The position numbers and the translations under genes were made by a program. DNA of 64,000 nt from Muricea muricata (Eukaryota > Cnidaria > Anthozoa > Malacalcyonacea > Plexauridae). Below are positions 32,915 through 44,672 of this stretch, one piece after another; the stretch's first letter is position 1, and the number at the start of each line of letters is the position of its first letter. The DNA is taken from the NCBI GenBank assembly GCA_963855995.1, contig OY979716.1:46395213-46459212 (forward strand). The letters run 5' to 3'. The notes beneath the pieces are model-generated. The model had not been told where the DNA came from and ran no database searches. It saw only the letters and a list, made by a program, of their open reading frames with translations.

Positions 32915-34229
32915 GTAAGGAGATTTCCTTTTAATTTTATATCATTAATAATTCTGAAATCACAAATTTACATAGATTATGCATAATGCATTCCAATCAT
33001 ATTTTTACAATAGCAAAGATTAATATATAAGAAAATTGGCTAGAATCACTAATACAATAAACTAACACTAAGAATTGCTGACGAAACTATAAAACATTAA
33101 GATTATACCTGAAGGGTAGATCTCCTTACGCTCGAACTTCTTTGAAATCAATATTTTGGGACTCTGCGTACGCGTGTCCTCTCTGTTTACTAAAATGTAA
33201 TTACTAAAAGCGCAAATAAGACCACTTACTGTTCGCAACAGTTTCAAATTACGCACCGTTCAGCATCAACTACAATAACTAAACTAAAGTAACATAACGT
33301 AACCAGTAAAATATTAATTAAGCTAAAATGTCATAGAATAGTCAATTGTTTTAAACACTTATATGCTGCTGTAGCAGCTGGGAAATTTGCCACTGCTGTG
33401 CAAAAATATTGTTGGCGGCTGAACACAAAATGTAATTAGCATATTATTTGCGAAATACAGATTGGTTGCAGAGGTGCTCGGAATTTAGTTTCTTAGACGA
33501 GCCAGTTATAATTTTGTTCACAATTTTTCATTGATTTCAGTAAAGGACTGATACAGCTGTCAGTTAATCATATTTTGAAGTGATGACATCGTCTGTTGAA
33601 GCAAATTTCCAAACTTTGACATGTGAGTGGGTTGCCAAGAATTAAGCGCGATGTTGAATTTACATTTGACTTAATACCGAAAAATTTAGCTTTTGCTCCA
33701 AAAAGATATTTGTTTCCTGTTACTTCCAATATGTTTATGTTCCTTTCGAAAACAATTTTTTTGTTTTATAAATTTCGCTTATGGCCAATAGTTTGTTGTG
33801 AAACTCGCTACCGAAAAAGTACTATAAATTACGGTTGTTGTTGAAATTCTCGTGAAAGTGATAAAACATCCACAATCACGTGGGCCATCAGTGCAATGAT
33901 GTCTTTGATACTGTATAAATGTTTTCGTACAAATGGTAAAGATATTTTTCAATTGACTAGTCCAACCAAAGTATTCTACCAAGTTCAAAAACTTGCATAC
34001 AACTAAACAACATTGATAACAAGTTTCGTTGTACTCCAACTGACTTTCTAAACACTTTACTCGATTAACTATATCACAACAGAACAATTGCAATCATTGC
34101 TAATATTAAGCAATGCAAGCCTTGAACAGTATTTAGGCTTCCACATATTTATTTACATTAATGTTCATGCTGTTAATTAGTTCAATCTTGTTCTGTTTTT
34201 TTAAGACTTTCGTTGTTGTTATATTTCCC
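32915..34229. other. AT-rich interval without a supported gene
   Basis: Several short frames exist on both strands, but none shows a domain or consistent splice sites. Confidence 0.4.
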
Positions 34230-34660
34230 AGTTCTGTTTTAAATACAAGTATGCATCAATACATTCATTTGGCTCAACATCTGCTGGGAAAGGGATTAAC
34301 TTTTCACACTTTTCACGAAAATTTGGTTCCAAATAATCATGTCTCTGATCCAGCACATTTGAATATTCTGCAACTTCTTCCTGTTCGTTCTCAGTGACAT
34401 CCCAACCTGTACAACAATATGATCATAAAGAGCTGGTTAATTTTTTACTAAAGGTTAGTAGGATGTCATGAATTTTTAGAAATATTAGTTGGGTACAAAA
34501 AAAAACTTACCACAATCTGTTAGGCCATATTTCTCTGGAAAGTTATATACATGGTCAGGGACCCCATCTGGCAGTAAAGCTTTTGCCTGTTTTCTTATCC
34601 TGTGGGTATTCCATATTGTATCTTTAACTTGGTCTAAATTTTTTGAAGCATGGGAATGAA
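34230..34660 (-). pseudogene. two exon-like pieces resembling the tail of integrase-core ORFs
   Basis: The minus strand at 34,660-34,510 reads DQVKDTIWNTHRIRKQAKAL and then GVPDHVYNFPEKYGLTDCG before a possible donor. 34,405-34,232 reads DVTENEQEEVAEYSNVLDQR and then PFPADVEPNECIDAYLYLKQ. The W-N-x-H-x-I-R pattern resembles the end of a group of integrase-core-domain proteins common in invertebrate transposons. The catalytic core was not found upstream (higher coordinates), so this is a remnant at best, and the assignment is tentative. Confidence 0.3.
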
Positions 34661-35136
34661 AAGAAAAGCCAAAAGCATTCTATAAAAAAATGTAGAGGCT
34701 TAGCCTGTAATGTAGATGGCATCACTTTAAACCCCCCCCCCAGGTCAACTACAATTTGGGCAGTGTAGAATCTTGATAACAGGGGCACTTACAGTTACTT
34801 AATAAGCAACACATCTAATACAAAAATAGCAACATGTGTGTGTGCTATCCGAATAAATTGTGTTTGGTAAGCATAAATGCCCTGGAAATACAACAGGAAA
34901 ACTTCCAATGACATGAAGTTTTAGCACAACTAAGAAAACATCTTCTCTAACAATACTGAAACTGTTTTTTGTGGGTAGCCGCGCATGCGTAGCGGCTCAC
35001 TATATGAGAACCGTAAAATGTACAATCGTCTGTGGGTTCATGTCTGCAGTACTGATCCAGTACTAGACTGGATAATCAAAAGTGAAGCAAATTATATATG
35101 TGAAAATCACTTCCGGCCATCAGGGAGTGATAGAAT

Positions 35137-35400
35137 GCATGGCGAACGTGAACGAAGGTGAATTTTGCCGAATTTGAGATACTTTACGATATTATACCAA
35201 GCTGATCGCTCCACTGGTGTAAAAAAATGTTACGTTAATGCTTTTAAAACGCCAATTATCTGGATTGTCCTCAAACATCATCATTTTTGTTTGTTTAAAG
35301 CTGTTCATGAAATACAATGCATGGCGAACAACGTGAAGCAAGGTGAATTTTGCCAAATTTGAGATACTTTACGAAGTTATACTGAGCTGATTGCCTCACT
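35137..35400 (+). repeat. ~78-bp direct repeat pair
   Basis: Two copies, 35,137-35,214 and 35,319-35,398, share ATGCATGGCGAAC and AATTTGAGATACTTTACGA, about 180 bp apart. Confidence 0.7.
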
Positions 35401-36169
35401 TTTGTCTAAACGATTACAACAAAAATAAACTGAGATATCACTGATTTCGAGGTAAGTGTTGACATTATACTTTGGTATGATATTTCACAAGTAGTATGAC
35501 CCCGCTGGCCATATTTTAGTGAGCTTGCTTAAAGAACTGTTAAGTGTTATATCTATATAATCCTTGTGTATTTCTGAATTTATAGGTAAATCCTGACGGT
35601 CATTCTGGAAATGATCCTGCCAGTATTTATACGGTGACCACGAGAACTCTACTAACCATGGAGAATGACATTCATCAAAAAACATGAATGGCACTAGTAT
35701 CAAATTTATGGACATCTTCAAATTTTTGACATTTATGCTAATCCACAAGCGTAAAATTAGATTGGTTCACAGAAAGTTAAAACAGTGTGCAACCTCAGCA
35801 ACGAAGTATTTCGGAGAACAACAAACGACAATGAAATTTCACTTCCATTGGAGAGGATCAGAAAAGCCGATCAAAGCTTATCTCTTCAACACAATTGGGG
35901 GGAGGGAGGTCGTCCCCCTTAACTACACCACTGCATGTAATCACAAAATTAAAAAAATCATAATTTGTTATATAAGTTATTAATCAACATTAATTTATTA
36001 TTGAGTCGGTTTTCTTTGATGTACCATGGGTTGTATATAGGCTATTTACCTTGAATAAATAATTAGATCAAAGTTGTGGAAAAATTTAGGCGAATCTCGA
36101 CTTAAATTGTTTAAAGTCAAAAGACTGTTAGAAAACCTCTTCAAAAATAAATTAAGTTAGTTAAATACC
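35401..36169. other. non-coding interval
   Basis: No recognisable gene; short frames lack motifs. Confidence 0.35.
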
Positions 36170-36268
36170 TCGAAAGTCGGGATGTATTTCATATACAGCA
36201 CTCGGACGCTGCGCGTCCTCAGGGGCTGTATACGACATACATCCCTCCTTCTCGGTATTAAACTCCAA
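36170..36268. repeat. dispersed hairpin repeat, copy 2
   Basis: GAAAGTCGGGATGTATTTCA ... CGGACGCTGCGCGTCCT ... CATACATCCCTCCTTCTC; the same family as 19,925-20,030. Confidence 0.7.
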
Positions 36269-37063
36269 CATATTGTTAAAAATTTTAATGTTTTATCAGA
36301 AATTAAAATAATTATTATTGCATAGGTGGAGGTGTCAAGTGAAACAGTACAGCTTGCTAACAGTAATGAAGAGTTGAATGAAAATAGCAAAAATGCAAGC
36401 GACACAGTGGAAATCACTGGTGCACATATGGGTAATGTAGAAAATGTTCAAAATGACCATACATACTTTGTAAGTTCTCCTAGTAGATTAAAAAGGAAAG
36501 TTGATAATCTGCTAGACACAGTTAAAGACCTCAACAAGAGATTGAAGACATCTCATGTGAAAGCGCACAGGTTGAAGAGAAAGGTACAATCGTTAGCTTT
36601 AGTGGTAAGTTAGTTAAGGGAAAAAAAACCTGATAAGTAGTGATTGTGCCAGTCTCCTGGAGACAACTTTTTCTGGAGTTCCTAGAGAACTTATGAAAAG
36701 GTTGGTGACACAGAAAAGAGAGAAAAATCCAGGTGTGTACCCAAAAGAGTTACGTACATTTGCCATGACCCTAAAGTTTTATTCTGCTAAGGCATACAGA
36801 TATGTGCACAAATTTTTTGATTTAGGGTTGCCAGATCCATCTACGATCAGCAGATGGTACAACCGGTGTAGCGGTCTGAGCGTTCCCCCGGTCTGAGCGT
36901 TCCCCTGATAATATGTGCATGTGCACGTCACCGGAATAACTATTGCGCAACATTGCCGGTCTGAGTTATCCCCTTTCTCCTGTCGCAGTGTCACTTTTTG
37001 TAAACCGAGTTTTTTCGCAAAAAAAGCTATGTTTTAGCGTGGTGTTTTTGGGCAAGTATCTGA

Positions 37064-38710
37064 ATGGCACCTCAGCAAGAGGCAAACTTAACAACTCCCG
37101 ATGTAATCGGTACAGAACGTGTAAAAACGAGAAGTGAACGCATGGAACAACACAAGAAAAAATGTGAGCGGATTATGCAGTATCTTCGGTATGGTAAACA
37201 CGAAAATGGATTGACGAAAAATGAGCAACATACTGTTCGTAGCCAAGCAAAAAACTACGTTTTTGATGAAACAAGTAAGTCTGTATCTATGTAGACCACT
37301 GATCTGATAGTAGACCTTTATTACATGGCTACAGAACGCTCTCGAACACTGAACACACACTGCAGTGACACAACTACATCAGTGATACTGAGTCAGATCA
37401 TCATCATAGCACTATTATATATTATATATATATACTATATATAATATGATAGAATCTTCTTGTATTACTGTAGGTATATGCACAAAGTCGTGATACTTCC
37501 TAGATATAGACAAGTCAGTCCTTAGGTGTTTGCTGCTTTGCTCTTTCCCTTATCCATGTAGATATTGGTTTAATAAATTACTTTGCCACCCATGATGATC
37601 GTGCCACTTTGGTGACAAAGTACATTGTGTGAGCCTTTAATATACTGGTATGCTCATGTGTGGTAATGTGTATGGCTAACGTTTATATCGCCATCAAGCT
37701 TTGGATATGTGGCTTTGGATGTCTGACTTTGTTGCAAGATATGACTGCGAGTCATACATTTAGCCTAGGACCTCAAGTTTGCATTGAGCTGCAGTGCACG
37801 CAGTGTCTCCTACAGTATTTTTTACATGCCTAATGCCAGATGATTTGGGCAGCTTAGTGGGCCAACAATGAAATCTGACACCTCTAGTTAACCTATTGAG
37901 ACTGGTTGAATGATAAACATTTTTAGACAATACTGTACTATATATTTCCTACTAAATTGGTTGTTTTGAGCCTTTTAAATGATGCACGGTAATAATCTTA
38001 TTTATCTTTTAGATAATGAGTTGTTCTATACTGCTGGAAAGGAAACAAATAGAAAAAAGGTTATTCTCACCGTAGAGGAAATTAAAGATGTTTTGCACCA
38101 TTATTATAGTGATGCTATGGGAGGGCATAGTGGTGTAAATTCAACACTTTTTAAAATTTCCAGTCACTATCACTGGAATGGTATGAAGGAAGATATTCAA
38201 GAATATGTAAGTTTCTAAGTTAGAATTGCTTAAGTGTTTTTTAAAGTTAATACTAGAATACCTGGCCACATAAGGTTTGCATCAGAGTTTATATGTTAGG
38301 GTTATATACTATAACTACTCCCTGTTCCAGCGATGGTGCCAGGCTAAACTGAAGAGGGGGGCAATGTGAGGGCGAAGGAATGGTTTTTTTGGGGGAGGCA
38401 AGATTGTGTTAGATACTAATGATAGTCAATAGATAGACCATGATGTGAATGAAACTCAGAAAAAAATCCAAAACATTGCAACAATACTGATGGAAGGGGG
38501 GGGGGGGTAACTTGGGGGCAGGACACAAATTTGTAGGGGGGGCAATTGCTTCCTTCCCCCGCATCTAGCAACGCCACTGATTTTTTAAAATTTTTTAGAT
38601 CAAGTCCTGTCCTCGATGCCAGCTATTCAACAAAATCAAAACTCAAGCTCCAGAACTGATTGCTATAAAAGTAGACAATGCTCTAGATTTGGTTGGAATA
38701 GACTTAATTG
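37064..38710 (+). pseudogene. Ginger integrase-like transposase, N-terminal exons
   Basis: Exon 37064-37272 is basic (GTERVKTRSERMEQHKKKCE, LRYGKHENGLTKNEQHTV). Exon 38013-38206 has LTVEEIKDVLHHYYSDAMGG then HSGVNSTLFKISSHYHWNGM, and exon 38599-38710 has IKSCPRCQLFN and LDLVGIDLIG. The H-H-C-C residues form the integrase zinc-binding domain, and the D in GIDL is the first catalytic residue. Introns are GT-AG with compatible phases. The rest of the rve core (second Asp and Glu) is not found before the protease exon at 39.4 kb. That gap holds only non-coding DNA, including a G-rich repeat at 38,333-38,571. Confidence 0.65.
38333..38571. repeat. G-rich repeat with hAT-MITE-like ends
   Basis: Begins CAGCGATGGTGCCAG and ends, inverted, CAGTGGCGTTGCTAG, with G-rich arms. 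The flanking 8-bp duplications do not match, so it is only a candidate non-autonomous element inside a Ginger intron. Confidence 0.35.
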
Positions 38711-39419
38711 GTATGTACAGTCATATGTGGTTTAATAAGATGGGTGTTCAGAATGCTGGCTAGTGAAGTAAAAATGACCTGCACCACCACACATGTACCA
38801 CCACTCTCCTGTTGCTCTAGAATTTACATACATGCATGCTTTCTATTACTACTAGAAATACATGCATGCAGCAACCCCTGGCCACTAACTAAGCATGCAA
38901 CTATATTTTCGGAATTACATGAAGTATAGACTTGCATAGGTTGTTGTCATAGCAAAACGGCAATTGTTATTCTTTCTGTATATTTTTTCAAAATGACAAA
39001 ATATCAGTTTTTAATCCTTGTTTTATTGACAATTTTTTTAAATGGCACAACATTTGTCATCGGTATGTTATTATGCCTAATATAAGCTTAAATTTGGTGT
39101 GAAGACCTTTGACATAAAAGTTGGAAATATTGCCTACAAAAAACAAATGAAAAATTTATCAAGAAAGGGTGGGAAAATGGAGCCCATTTGGCAGGGGCCA
39201 TGCAGGTAAATTGAAATAAATATGTCACTGTATTTGTTACAGCACTCCCATTAGCAAGTAAATTCATGTGGTATTAGCCACAGAACATAAACAAGTGTTG
39301 TATACTATAATATTGTATTTCATGGGCCACAGATTTGTTAGCTTGAACTAAAAAATAAAAATGTTTTCAGTAGTGAAAACTAATAATTATGGACTGCCTG
39401 GCTAAGTTAAAGAAACTTT
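38711..39419. other. gap where the integrase core should be
   Basis: No frame shows the second Asp or Glu of the rve core. AT-rich, with no other feature seen. Confidence 0.45.
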
Positions 39420-39442
39420 TTCATGTTTTAGGGTGATGCAAA

Positions 39443-40505
39443 TTGACAAGGCGATGTGACGCTAACTCAGTACCACCAGGTGACACCAACCCAGCACCAC
39501 AATGTGATAGCAACCCAGCACCTCCAGGTGACACCAACTCAGTACCACCACGTGACAGTGATACTGACCCAGCACTACGATGTGATGCCAACCAATCGCT
39601 ACTGTCAGACATAAACCCAGAACCACCATTTGAAGCATGCCCAGCAGCACCATCTTATGGCCACCAAGCGTCATCTTTAGACACCAAAAAACAACCACCA
39701 CTGGATACCAACTTAACACAACCATTGAAGAAAAGAAAGAACAAGGCAATCAGCAAAAAAGTTATTTTCCATTCACATGCTGATCCAAATCCTAATAAGT
39801 TGGTGTCCACAATCTTGCAAGCTGACAAGTGGCTTACTGATAAACACATGGACCATGGTCAATGGCTGATATCACAAAATTATCCCCAAGCCAAAGGTTT
39901 ACATTCTGTGCTGGCCTTTCAAAGCAAACAGCCCAAAGCAGACAGTGGACTTCAGGACTTCGCACAAGTCCTACATCTCAGTGGAAATCACTGGGTTGCA
40001 GCCACAAATATTGGATGCGAGAGTAACAGAGTTAAAGTGTATGACTCGCTTTACAGAGAACTCTCCAATGAACACAAAGAACATCTTTACACCTCTTTGG
40101 CAGCAATGCTTCAAACTAGTGAAAGAAACATGATAATTGAATGGCCTTCCATGGTACAGCAGATTGTGGTATGTTTGTTCTAGCTGTTGCAATTTCATTG
40201 TGTAATGGTGATGATCCTAGCACACAGGCATATGATCAGAGTTATGAGAGCACACTTGGCCCTTTGCTTCGAGTGTGGAGAGTTGGCTGCCTTTCCTGTT
40301 AAGAAGTTAAGCAGTAATGTAACAGCAAAATTAGAAGTGACTGAGGAATTATTCTGTCATTGCAGAATGCCATATAGGAAGGGTCAGTTCATGATTGTGC
40401 AAGATGTCAAGGATGGTTTCATCAATCTTGTGATTGCATACCAAGAACTGTTACCAGTGAAACATTGTTTCACTGCAAAAATTGTAAATAGAGATTATTA
40501 TAATT
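39443..40505 (+). pseudogene. Ginger Ulp1-like cysteine protease with C-terminal PHD-like finger
   Basis: The N-terminal region has a degenerate repeat (NPAPQCDSNPAPPGDTN). The protease part has ILQADKWLTDKHM, then VLHLSGNHWVAATNIG (catalytic His), VKVYDSLYREL (Asp) and MVQQ. A frameshift follows at about 40,160, after which DCGMFVLAVAISLCNGDD supplies the catalytic Cys. Another frame change gives LFCHCRMPYRKGQF, and a further one CARCQGWFHQSC ... FHCKNCK, which together form a PHD-type zinc finger. This is the C48 (Ulp1/SENP-like) layout known from Ginger elements. At least two frameshifts make it inactive. Confidence 0.65.
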
Positions 40506-40705
40506 AGTAATGCATTTTAAAGTTCTTCAAATTTGCTTAGTAAAATTGATGTAAATTATTTAATTAACAGATATTTTAAGATGTCTATTTTAAGATACCA
40601 TAAAAATAGGAATATTGTGACATCAAAATGACGTCAAATCAGCCATGTTTTTGCGGACACTCTGAGGTCAAGAGCACGATCTCCAGATATATTAATAGAG
40701 CTCAG

Positions 40706-41216
40706 TGGTTATCCCTTTATAGAAATATAACAGGAGATACCTCAGACTGGGGAGTGTTCAGACTAGTCTCAATACTCCCCAGTCTGAGTCATCTCTTTAT
40801 AGAAATATAACAGGAGATACCCCAGACTGGGGAGAATTCAGACCAGTGTCGATACTCCCCAGTCTGAGTCATCCCCCCACAGAAACACAACAGGAGATAC
40901 CCCAGACTGGGGGAGTGTTCAGACCAGTGTCGGTACTCCCCAGTCTGAGTCATCTCTTTATAGAAATATAACAGGAGATACCCCAGACTGGGGGAGTGTT
41001 CAGACCAGTCTCGATACTCCCCAGTCTGAGTCATCTCTTTATAGAAATATAACAGGAGATACCCCAGACTGGGGAGAATTCAGACCAGTGTCGATACTCC
41101 CCAGTCTGAGTCATTTCTATATAGAAATATAACAGGAGATACCCCAGACTGGGGAGTGTTCAGACCAGTCTCAATACTCCCCAGTCTGAGTCATCTCTTT
41201 ACAGAAATATAACAAC
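40706..41216 (+). repeat. ~80-bp tandem hairpin array near the Ginger right end
   Basis: Six units, each with ATAGAAATATAACAGGAGAT, then CCCCAGACTGGGGAG and its inverse CTCCCCAGTCTGAG around CAGACCAGT. The CCCCAGTCTGAG core is the same as in the Ginger terminal repeat (41,630-41,660). Each unit can fold into a perfect stem. Confidence 0.85.
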
Positions 41217-41372
41217 ATTGGTATTTTATGTCTTTGTTAGAATGAGTGAATTAACTTTGTTAGAATTAGAATTTATATTAATCAAAGTAATAAGTTCCTT
41301 GTATCTTTGCATGATCACTATCAAAGTATAATTTTGGGGAAACACTACACAAATTTATTTACATCGCAAAGC

Positions 41373-41402
41373 TTTCGATCCGTAAGCTCGGATCTTCATC
41401 AG
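41373..41402 (-). ncRNA. candidate hammerhead-like core
   Basis: On the minus strand CTGATGA is followed by GATCCG, loop, CGGATC (six perfect pairs) and then GAAA, the order of the conserved core and helix II of hammerhead ribozymes. Helix III and a cleavage-site UH cannot be assigned convincingly in the sequence that follows. It may be the end of a Penelope-like element, in which such motifs are known. Confidence 0.25.
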
Positions 41403-43081
41403 TGCTAATAAATTATACTTTAATCAAATTATTATACAATAAACATCTATATGGGTGTTTCAAGACAGTATAAGACAGTATACAACACTCGTCACTCGAT
41501 ACAACACTCAAGTCATTTTGTATTAGTAAAGTATCCTAGGGGAAAACTCAGACTGGGGGGAACATTCAGTCCGCCAAGCCACGTGCTCAGCGTTCCGCTA
41601 TTTACGCGCATGTGCAGTTGATTCAGGGGGAATTCTCAGACTGGGGGAACGTTGAGACCATGACACCGGGGTTTACACAGGAGGCAATGACAGCCTTGAA
41701 AGCAAAAGTTTTTGCTGGGCAACGCGATGGCCAGAAGGTTGTTTGTGCTTTGATGTTGGATGAGATGTCTATTTGGAAGCATGTCCAATGGGACCCCAAA
41801 GCAGGAATGCGTCGAGGTTTTGTAGACGTTGGTACAAAGATTTATGATGACTTACTGCTGGTTGCCACAGAAGCTCTTGTGCTCATGGCTGTCTCTGTGA
41901 ATTCTAACTGGAAAATTCCATGTGGGTATTTTCTGGTAAATGGCCTCACGGCTGAAGAGAAAGCAAACGTGACGAGAGATTGTCTCACGAAATTGCATGA
42001 GGTGAAAGTAAAGGTGGTTTCCTTCACATGCGATGGACCAACAACTCACCAAGCAATGTTGAAATTGCTTGGTGGCCGACTGTCTGTTGAAGATATGCAG
42101 GCATACTTTCCACATCCTTGTGATAATAATGAGAAGATCTATATTTTTTTAGATGCATGTCATATGATAAAGCTGGTGCGAAATACCTGGTCAGACTGGA
42201 AAGTCTTACGTGATAAGGATGGCAACACCATCGAGTGAAAGTTTATTGTAAGATTGCAAGAATTGCAAGAAAAGGAAGGTTTGTGTCTAGCAAATAAATT
42301 GCGATCAGCGCACATTGATTGGAAACCTCAGAAAGTGAAGGTAAATTTGGCAGCACAGACTTTGAGCTCGAGTGTTGCAGATGCTATAGAGTGGTGTGAA
42401 GGTAAGGGAATGTAGCAGTTTAAAGGCTGTGGTCCGACAGTAGAGTTTATTCGCATGTTTGATTGTGTATTTGATGTTTTGAATTCTAGAAATCCAAGGG
42501 CGAACAACTACAACGCGCCGATAAGAAAGTTCGTTAAGAAGTTTCTAGATGAGGCCTGTACGTATGTTAAAGATCTGAAAGGACCCGAAGGCCAATCAAT
42601 GCTTATGTCACAGCGCAAAACAGGTTTTCTAGGTTTCCTCATTTGTATCGCGGCAGTTCTTGGAATGGCGAAAGATCTGTTGTGTGGAGAGGACCCAGTC
42701 GTAAAGTATATTCTGATGTACAAGATGAGTCAGGATCACCTGGAGCTATTCTTCGGTGCCCTGCAAGTTGCTGGAGGGTGGAACAACAACTCGACAGCGT
42801 TTCAGTTCAGATCTGCATACAAGCAACTGATGATGAGACACCAGATTACTGGAGGACGAGGAAACTGCATTCCTCAAGATGACACTGAGATACTAAGCAA
42901 TTCTGAAGACAATTGCAATAGAAAATCTTGAAGGATTGAGATCGACAAGGTTACGATTGTAAGAAAATACGACTTGGCTTTGGGACCTGAGCCAGGTACA
43001 ACAGATCACGATTACTGCGATGCTCCAAACGTGATGGAATTATCAGAGTTTAAGTCAGCAGCAATACAGACTCGTACGTGA

Positions 43082-43515
43082 CTAGACGTGTTTTTTTTCA
43101 GACGGTCGAACTTCAAGGCGTGATATTCATCGTTACTGCAAGGCCCTATCCTTTTACTATAACATAAAAGTTATGTGCATTCAGGTTAATTGTATGATCC
43201 TCTGAATCAATTCATTGCTAAATAAGAAATAACAAGTTCTAACGCTTCAACATTTATTTATAGTGTAGCTCCCTCGGTCTAAAATATACAGTGTATACGT
43301 GGTACAACAAGTGGTCAACCCTTATTAAATTTAAATCTTGGAGCGAAGCCTTAAACAAATATTGTGAGAAATTATTCGAGTACAGGTAATTATAATCAAT
43401 ATAATAAAGGGTACTAGTAATTGTAGAATCATGCTAATGAACGTTTCTTTTTTAATGTATTGACTCTACAAATACCGAGAATTAGTGGATTAACAATCCG
43501 TATTTGCCTTTCTAA
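43082..43515. other. non-coding interval
   Basis: Follows the broken P-element-like ORF. No further exon with its C-terminal motif was found. Confidence 0.4.
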
Positions 43516-43748
43516 AAGTTTAAGGATTTTTAAGAACCAGTTTGATTTCTCAGCCTGAAGTGGTTCTTTTATTTTGGGTACCCATTTGCCCAAATTTCAG
43601 GCTGGTGGTTCTTAACCAACTGGTTCTTTTATGTGGGGTTTTACTGTATACTATATGTGAATGGAATCACAGGAAATACTGGTTATTTTACTTAATATAT
43701 TATAGTACTGATTACAGAGATGGCTCGCTGGTACGGTCATGAACTAAA
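43516..43748 (+). repeat. duplicated segment, copy 1
   Basis: About 90% identical to 44,997-45,236. It includes GATTTCTCAGCCTGAAGTGG and continues into GAGATGGCTCGCTGGTACGG. The first part is the right portion of the MITE at 44,673-45,134. Confidence 0.8.
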
Positions 43749-44672
43749 CGTGTTGGAGGATTAACACGATGATACAACGAAACCTGATTGAATTTAATTC
43801 CACTATAATAAGTAAGTATATGTTTGAAATTTAGTTTTTGCTGGGATATTTCGTAGGCATATAGCATACCTACTAGTTTTTTCTTTAATTTCAGCACTAT
43901 TTAAGTACATATCACTGAAGGAATTTCAGCTTGGCAAACTCGTGGAAGAGTAAGTGTACAGAGACAATGTCGTGTATTAATACGACCACTTTGTTATCAC
44001 GATCATTTTGCTATCACGACCACTCCGTTAAACTAATATTTTTCACCTTAATATGTTTTTTTTCTATGAGGGCATTTAGAACATCCGTGCTGTAATTTGA
44101 TCCCGATGTTTATTCAACCAAAATATTTAGACCCAACGGCGGTCGCATACTCGTACCGACAAATACTGCAGACCAATACTCAAAAGTTTAAAAATGTATT
44201 TACTATATCGCTATATCGGTATGTCATAGTCAGTCTGTACCTGCGGAGTAAAGAACACATGCAATTGAACTTAGTAATGATCATTTTTGTAATGTTTAAC
44301 AAAAGAACAAATTATTTCTGATTTTTTTAAAATTTTTGCTTAGATTTTGTCAATTTCTCTGTCTACATGTATTTGGTCTGCGATGTCAAAATAAATAACC
44401 TGAAAACAGGTAACAAATTCTTACCACGTAATTCCACATAGATTAAATACTAATGAGTTATTAGCCTAACAGCGAGTAATGACTCATCAAAAACAGAAAA
44501 TTGAGCAAAATATACCATCTTAAAATGGTAAATTTATTGACATTTTCTATTTCCAGGAAGGTATTGTAGATGGTTATGGATAGACTAGAATGTCATTTGC
44601 ATATATGTCTATACTGAGAAAGTATTGTGCTATTAATTGTATAATTTGAAATAGTGTGTCTAAAGCACTACA
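43749..44672. other. AT-rich spacer between duplicated segments
   Basis: No supported coding sequence. Confidence 0.4.

Larger units (their letters stand above)
36867..41665 (+). mobile_element. Ginger1-type DNA transposon
   Basis: The ends are TGTAGCGGTCTGAGCGTTCC (left) and, inverted, TGTCATGGTCTCAACGTTCC (right), fitting the TGTNR rule of Ginger1. CCGG flanks both sides (36863-36866 and 41666-41669) as a 4-bp target duplication. It encodes a gypsy-integrase-like N-terminal part, a Ulp1-like protease and a PHD-like finger, all features reported for Ginger elements. It inserted into a P-element-like transposase exon. The integrase catalytic core is mostly missing, so it is non-autonomous. 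Confidence 0.8.
36326..43081 (+). pseudogene. P-element/THAP9-like transposase interrupted by Ginger
   Basis: Exon 36326-36604 is acidic, then SPSRLKRKVDNLLDTVKDL with a leucine-rich coiled coil. Exon 36653 to about 36863 has NPGVYPKELRTFAMTLKFYS and LPDPSTISRWYN. A Ginger transposon follows. The gene resumes at 41666 with PGFTQEAMTAL, VCALMLDEMSIWKHVQWD (a probable catalytic Asp region), VVSFTCDGPTTHQAMLKLLG and IFLDACHMIKLVRN, and 42455 onward has FIRMFDCVFDVLNSRNP and QDHLELFFGAL. That order matches P-element transposases. In-frame stops lie at 42236, about 42414 and 42929. No THAP zinc finger was found upstream. The C-terminal YIAGYV segment is missing. The left and right parts are also one base out of frame across the Ginger insertion. 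Confidence 0.7.

Noticed and set aside
39462..39749. Minus-strand frame over the protease N-terminus
   Set aside because: A shadow of the degenerate repeat in the Ulp1-like ORF; its Val/Leu/Trp-rich composition is an artefact.
40706..41216. CRISPR array
   Set aside because: The whole ~80-bp unit repeats, including what would be spacers, and it matches the Ginger terminal motif.
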